A DNA stretch of 26,252 nt from Bacteroidales bacterium UBA5762 (lineage in GTDB: Bacteria > Bacteroidota > Bacteroidia > Bacteroidales > TTA-H9). The notes below the pieces were generated by a model. The model did not search any database, was not told the DNA's origin, and saw nothing but the letters and a program-made list of their open reading frames with translations. The stretch is taken from the NCBI GenBank assembly GCA_002418865.1, contig DIEY01000072.1, forward strand, positions 1-26,252. The letters run 5' to 3'. Below are positions 23,539-26,252 of this stretch, one piece after another. Every line of letters begins with the position of its first letter. The stretch's first letter is position 1. The position numbers and the translations under genes are program-made.

Positions 23539-24318
23539 TCAATAAACCTCCGCTTTTAATCCTGCCATTCTTAACATATTGGCAATTCTAAAGAGTTGAG
23601 TATGTGGTACTGGCTTCAAACCATCTACAGGTGTATCGCGGGCTATGGAATATACCATGACTTCCTTGGGCTTTATGCGCAACAAGGCTTCAAGCCAGGG
23701 TGTTGTTTCGGCAACCACAGTATTGTCAATAATGTGGCCATTTATGTATCCTCGAACAAACATACTCTGAATAATCAATTGCCCTTTAAATTGGATAAGA
23801 TTGTGAATTATATCTTCAAGTTTTGTTGCTTTCAGAGGTCGGTTAATCATGCGAAACAGCTCTTCTGTCCCAACATCCAACTTTAACACATTATTATCCA
23901 CTTTCATCAAGGCTTCACGTATGAGAGGATTATCTGCTATGGTGGCATTCGAAAGCACTGTAATCCGTGTTCTTGGGCAATACTGATTTCTTAGTTCTAA
24001 TACGTCATCAATTATTCCAACAAAAGCAGGATGCAAAGTAGGTTCGCCATTCCCTGCAAAAGTGATATTATCGGGCAAAGGCTCATTATTTCTTAAAATG
24101 TTTTCAAGGCGTAATTTCAATTTATTCTTAACCTCATCCCGTGTCGGCCATTCCCTGTTTTTATCGATTTCGTCGAAAGTTAAACCACATTCACAATATA
24201 TGCAGTTAAATGTACAAACTTTATGTGTAGTTGGCAATAGGTTTATTCCCAACGACCTACCAAATCTACGACTACTGACAGGTCCAAATATAATTCGGTC
24301 GAATAAAAAAGTTGACAT
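23539..24318 (-). CDS. COG0731-type radical SAM protein
   Basis: The 259-residue protein begins with FGPVSSRRFGRSLGINLLP (11-29), the opening signature of COG0731 (Tyw1-like Fe-S oxidoreductases). The cluster motif C35-x3-C39-x2-C42 follows, with an extra Cys44, then FAGNGEPTLHP in the position of the usual GGEP SAM-binding motif. It is a minimal radical SAM enzyme with no extra C-terminal cluster domain. Bacterial members have no confirmed reaction; Tyw1 itself acts on archaeal and eukaryotic tRNA-Phe, which bacteria do not modify this way. It leads a two-gene unit with the helical-repeat protein. Predicted leader is about 18 bases. Confidence 0.85.
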   Translation of the reverse strand: MSTFLFDRIIFGPVSSRRFGRSLGINLLPTTHKVCTFNCIYCECGLTFDEIDKNREWPTRDEVKNKLKLRLENILRNNEPLPDNITFAGNGEPTLHPAFVGIIDDVLELRNQYCPRTRITVLSNATIADNPLIREALMKVDNNVLKLDVGTEELFRMINRPLKATKLEDIIHNLIQFKGQLIIQSMFVRGYINGHIIDNTVVAETTPWLEALLRIKPKEVMVYSIARDTPVDGLKPVPHTQLFRIANMLRMAGLKAEVY

Positions 24319-24340
24319 CTTGTAGGGCTAAAATTTATTG

Positions 24341-24348
24341 CAAAAATA
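24341..24348 (-). promoter_or_regulatory. -7 box (TATTTTTG) of the COG0731 gene
   Basis: Exact TAnnTTTG match on the minus strand, with a weak -33 candidate 21 bases upstream. It lies directly next to two hairpins that follow the methyltransferase gene. Confidence 0.5.
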
Positions 24349-24353
24349 GTTGA

Positions 24354-24395
24354 CATGCTTTAAACCGAGCATGATTTTGTCGGAAAGGACAAAAT
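24354..24395. terminator. Two adjacent hairpins downstream of the methyltransferase gene
   Basis: ATTTTGTC (24374-24381) pairs perfectly with GACAAAAT (24388-24395) around a 6-base loop. CATGCT (24354-24359) pairs with AGCATG (24368-24373) around an 8-base loop. They abut and probably end the methyltransferase message. The second overlaps the -33 region of the next gene. T-tracts are missing. Confidence 0.45.
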
Positions 24396-24410
24396 GCCTG
24401 TCAAATACCG

Positions 24411-25103
24411 TCAAGATTTTTCAAAGCACAGAAAAAGCAGTCTTCCCAGCAATAAGGAATTCTGATTATGAAACCCTCCCGTTTCCCATAATTTAGTAAA
24501 ACTAAATATCAATGGAAATAAAAATATCTTGAGCCATACTGATGTTTTCTGTCTTTTATCTATATTAACTTGGGCTGTTAAAAAATGATGACTTACGGCT
24601 ACATTATTGTATTGATCGAGGGTAAGAGAAGCTATATGTTGAAGTCCATCATGCAAATCGTAGTTAAGTTTTGAGAAGCTATAAAAATAACCTGTAAATA
24701 AAAATCTGAATCTTGATTTCAGAGACAGAATATTTGGTGTAGAGATATAGAATCTTCCGCCTGGGACCAGTATTCGTGCTACTTCCGAAAAAAACATTTC
24801 ATGGTCGGTAATATGTTCACTTACTTCAATGGCAACAGCAAGGTCAAAACTTTTATCGGGGAAGGGAAATTTTTCCAAAAGATTGATTTGATGACATCTT
24901 ACTGGATGAAAATGAAAATGTTCAGGGAAAAGGTCGCAGGCTTCAACACTAAAACCTCTTTCATAAAGTTGCCGCGAAAAAGCACCATAACCAGCACCTA
25001 TGTCCAGAACCTTTAAAGGTGGTTTTTCACGAGAAAAAAAATATTCTGCAAAACGCTTGTGCGTTCCCGGCATGGCTATGGCCCGAATTTCCTCATTAAA
25101 CAT
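24411..25103 (-). CDS. Class I SAM-dependent methyltransferase, substrate unknown
   Basis: The 230-residue protein has the Rossmann motif I VLDIGAGYGA (32-41) and an acidic residue ending strand 2 (EACDLFPE). It also has a Methyltransf_11-like DLAVAIEVSEHI segment and ARILVPGGRFYISTP after it. The C-terminal third is hydrophobic and aromatic (WLKIFLFPLIFSFTKLW), suggesting membrane contact or a lipid-like substrate. The polyprenyl synthase gene is divergent from it, so a quinone or lipid target is possible, but it is not an obvious MenG/UbiE. A -7 box lies 30 bases upstream. Monocistronic by the hairpins downstream. Confidence 0.82.
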   Translation of the reverse strand: MFNEEIRAIAMPGTHKRFAEYFFSREKPPLKVLDIGAGYGAFSRQLYERGFSVEACDLFPEHFHFHPVRCHQINLLEKFPFPDKSFDLAVAIEVSEHITDHEMFFSEVARILVPGGRFYISTPNILSLKSRFRFLFTGYFYSFSKLNYDLHDGLQHIASLTLDQYNNVAVSHHFLTAQVNIDKRQKTSVWLKIFLFPLIFSFTKLWETGGFHNQNSLLLGRLLFLCFEKS

Positions 25104-25132
25104 TTATCCCTATGTATTTGTTATTCATTCCC

Positions 25133-25140
25133 CAAAGATA
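25133..25140 (-). promoter_or_regulatory. -7 box (TATCTTTG) of the methyltransferase gene
   Basis: Exact consensus box on the minus strand, giving a leader of about 25 bases to the ATG at 25103. It is back-to-back with the polyprenyl synthase box at 25204-25211. Confidence 0.55.
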
Positions 25141-25203
25141 CTATCATATTTTCCCAAAGCCATTTACAATATCGAAAGATAGGTGTAAAAATTTGAAACT
25201 TAC

Positions 25204-25211
25204 TAAATTTG
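25204..25211 (+). promoter_or_regulatory. -7 box (TAAATTTG) of the polyprenyl synthase gene
   Basis: Exact TAnnTTTG match 24 bases before the ATG at 25236. No convincing -33 element is visible. Confidence 0.5.
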
Positions 25212-25235
25212 AAATGAATAAAGTTCCACAATCGC

Positions 25236-26213
25236 ATGTCACCCAATCTTGATAGGATAAAAGCCCCCGTAGCCGATGACATCAAAGCCTTCGAACAAAC
25301 TTTCCGAAAGGCTCTAAAGAGCAATACGCGTTTATTGGATTTAGTGTTGCAATATCTATTAAAACAAAAAGGTAAACAGATTAGGCCTTTGTTTGTGTTT
25401 TTAACTGCTGCCGCCACAGGCAAAATCACTACTTCTACACATCATGCAGCGGCTCTCATCGAATTGCTCCATACGGCCACTTTGGTACACGACGATGTGG
25501 TAGATGATTCTAACCAACGCCGCGGATTATTTTCTATTAATGCCTTATGGAAAAACAAAATTGCAGTACTTGTGGGCGACTATTTACTTGCCAGAGGATT
25601 GTTGCTTGCTATGGAAAATGAAGAATATGCCTTGTTGAAAATAGTATCGGAAGCTACACGCGACATGAGCGAGGGAGAACTTATGCAAATGGAAAAGGCC
25701 CGGCGTTTAGATATAGACGAACAAATTTATTTCGAAATCATCCGAAAAAAAACCGCTAGCCTGATAGCCTCATGTTGTGCCTGTGGAGCTACATCTTCAG
25801 GCGCCAACCAGGATATCATCATTAAAATGAAAACTTTTGGCGAAAAAACCGGTATTGCCTTTCAGATTCAAGACGATCTTTTTGATTATCAGCAAAACAA
25901 TTCTACTGGCAAACCCATTGGAATCGACATTCGTGAACACAAACTCACTCTTCCCCTCATTTACACCTTAAATCATTGTTCCTATACCGAGAAAAAGAAA
26001 ATTATCCATATTGTAAAAAAAGATGGCGAAAAAAGAAAAGCAGTAGAAGAAATCATTGATTTAGTAAACCGATATGGAGGCTTAGAATATGCTCAAAATA
26101 AAATGCTAGAGTACCGTAATCAAGCCCTTTCACTGCTCGATGATTTGCCAGCCTCACCGGCACTCGATTCATTGAGAGAATTGGTAGTTTATTCCACCCA
26201 TAGGGAAAATTAG
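25236..26213 (+). CDS. Trans-polyprenyl diphosphate synthase
   Basis: The enzyme condenses isopentenyl diphosphate units into a long prenyl chain, most likely the menaquinone side chain. The 325-residue protein has GKQIRP (46-51), the first Asp-rich motif DDVVDD (86-91), GDYLLARG (114-121), and KKTASLIASCC. The second Asp-rich motif DDLFD (213-217) comes after AFQIQ. Residues before the first motif (ALIELLHTATLVH) are small and Ala/Leu-rich, consistent with long-chain products, but chain length cannot be read from the sequence alone. IspB-, HepT- and SdsA-type names are all possible. It is divergent from the methyltransferase, and the next gene starts three bases after its stop. Confidence 0.93.
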   Translation: MSPNLDRIKAPVADDIKAFEQTFRKALKSNTRLLDLVLQYLLKQKGKQIRPLFVFLTAAATGKITTSTHHAAALIELLHTATLVHDDVVDDSNQRRGLFSINALWKNKIAVLVGDYLLARGLLLAMENEEYALLKIVSEATRDMSEGELMQMEKARRLDIDEQIYFEIIRKKTASLIASCCACGATSSGANQDIIIKMKTFGEKTGIAFQIQDDLFDYQQNNSTGKPIGIDIREHKLTLPLIYTLNHCSYTEKKKIIHIVKKDGEKRKAVEEIIDLVNRYGGLEYAQNKMLEYRNQALSLLDDLPASPALDSLRELVVYSTHREN

Positions 26214-26215
26214 AC

Positions 26216-26252
26216 ATGGCTTCTTATTTTGTATCTCAATCATCCATTGATA
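26216..26252 (+). CDS. Start of a downstream gene, cut by the window edge
   Basis: An ATG two bases after the polyprenyl synthase TAG opens a frame (MASYFVSQSSID...) that stays open to the end of the window. The tight spacing suggests co-transcription. Only 12 codons are visible, so no family can be named. Confidence 0.4.
   Translation, partial: MASYFVSQSSID

Noticed and set aside
1..26252. CRISPR arrays, tRNA or rRNA genes, transposases, phage genes
   Set aside because: None seen on either strand: no regular direct repeats, no cloverleaf with an intact T-loop, no integrase or transposase motif.

Overview
This 26 kb window is AT-rich chromosomal DNA that looks like a member of the Bacteroidota, probably Bacteroidales-like. 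Three things support this. Many gene starts have the phylum's -7 box TAnnTTTG, often as TATCTTTG, and lack Shine-Dalgarno sequences. Several genes belong to families typical of the phylum: a LuxE-like ligase, a head-GIN DUF2807 protein, a PorV-like outer-membrane barrel and an Obg-PAP2-TilS gene string. Gene order such as hpt-adk-obg also fits. The order-level placement is inference. No insertion sequence, phage gene, CRISPR array, rRNA or tRNA was found. The region is mostly housekeeping, with some unusual pieces.

Layout. 1-3.4 kb: LuxE-like acyl-activating enzyme (+), exported TPR protein (-), exported DUF2807 protein (+), and a spacer with an orphan ORF. 3.4-8.2 kb: a minus-strand run in the order hpt, double-length adenylate kinase, obg, PAP2 phosphatase, tilS, with purE divergent from hpt. 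8.8-12.4 kb (-): an arginase-fold protein that has lost most metal ligands, and topA. 12.6-13.9 kb: miaB (+). 14.0-15.1 kb (-): a bacterial eRF1-like protein of the group that includes the ribosome-hibernation factor Balon. 15.4-17.5 kb: rnr (+). 17.6-19.0 kb (-): outer-membrane barrel. 19.3 kb: a short structured RNA with promoter and U-tract, followed by a radical SAM/SPASM gene (+). 21.2-22.4 kb (-): 11-helix membrane protein. 22.7-23.1 kb: tadA (+). 23.1-25.1 kb (-): helical-repeat protein, COG0731-type radical SAM enzyme, methyltransferase. 25.2 kb to the end: polyprenyl diphosphate synthase (+) and the first codons of another gene.

How the genes work together. Purine metabolism is clustered: hpt (salvage), adenylate kinase, and purE (de novo) fired from the same 112-base divergent region. 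RNA and translation upkeep recurs: tilS (AUA decoding), miaB (A37 thiomethylation), tadA (A34 to I), rnr (structured RNA decay), obg (50S assembly) and the eRF1-like putative ribosome-silencing factor. Envelope lipid functions are the PAP2 phosphatase and the polyprenyl synthase.

Most worth following up: the eRF1-like gene, whose promoter box directly faces a second box pointing towards rnr; the approximately 61-nt hairpin RNA at 19.29-19.35 kb; the tandem adenylate kinase with a diverged second half; and the ureohydrolase pseudoenzyme beside topA.
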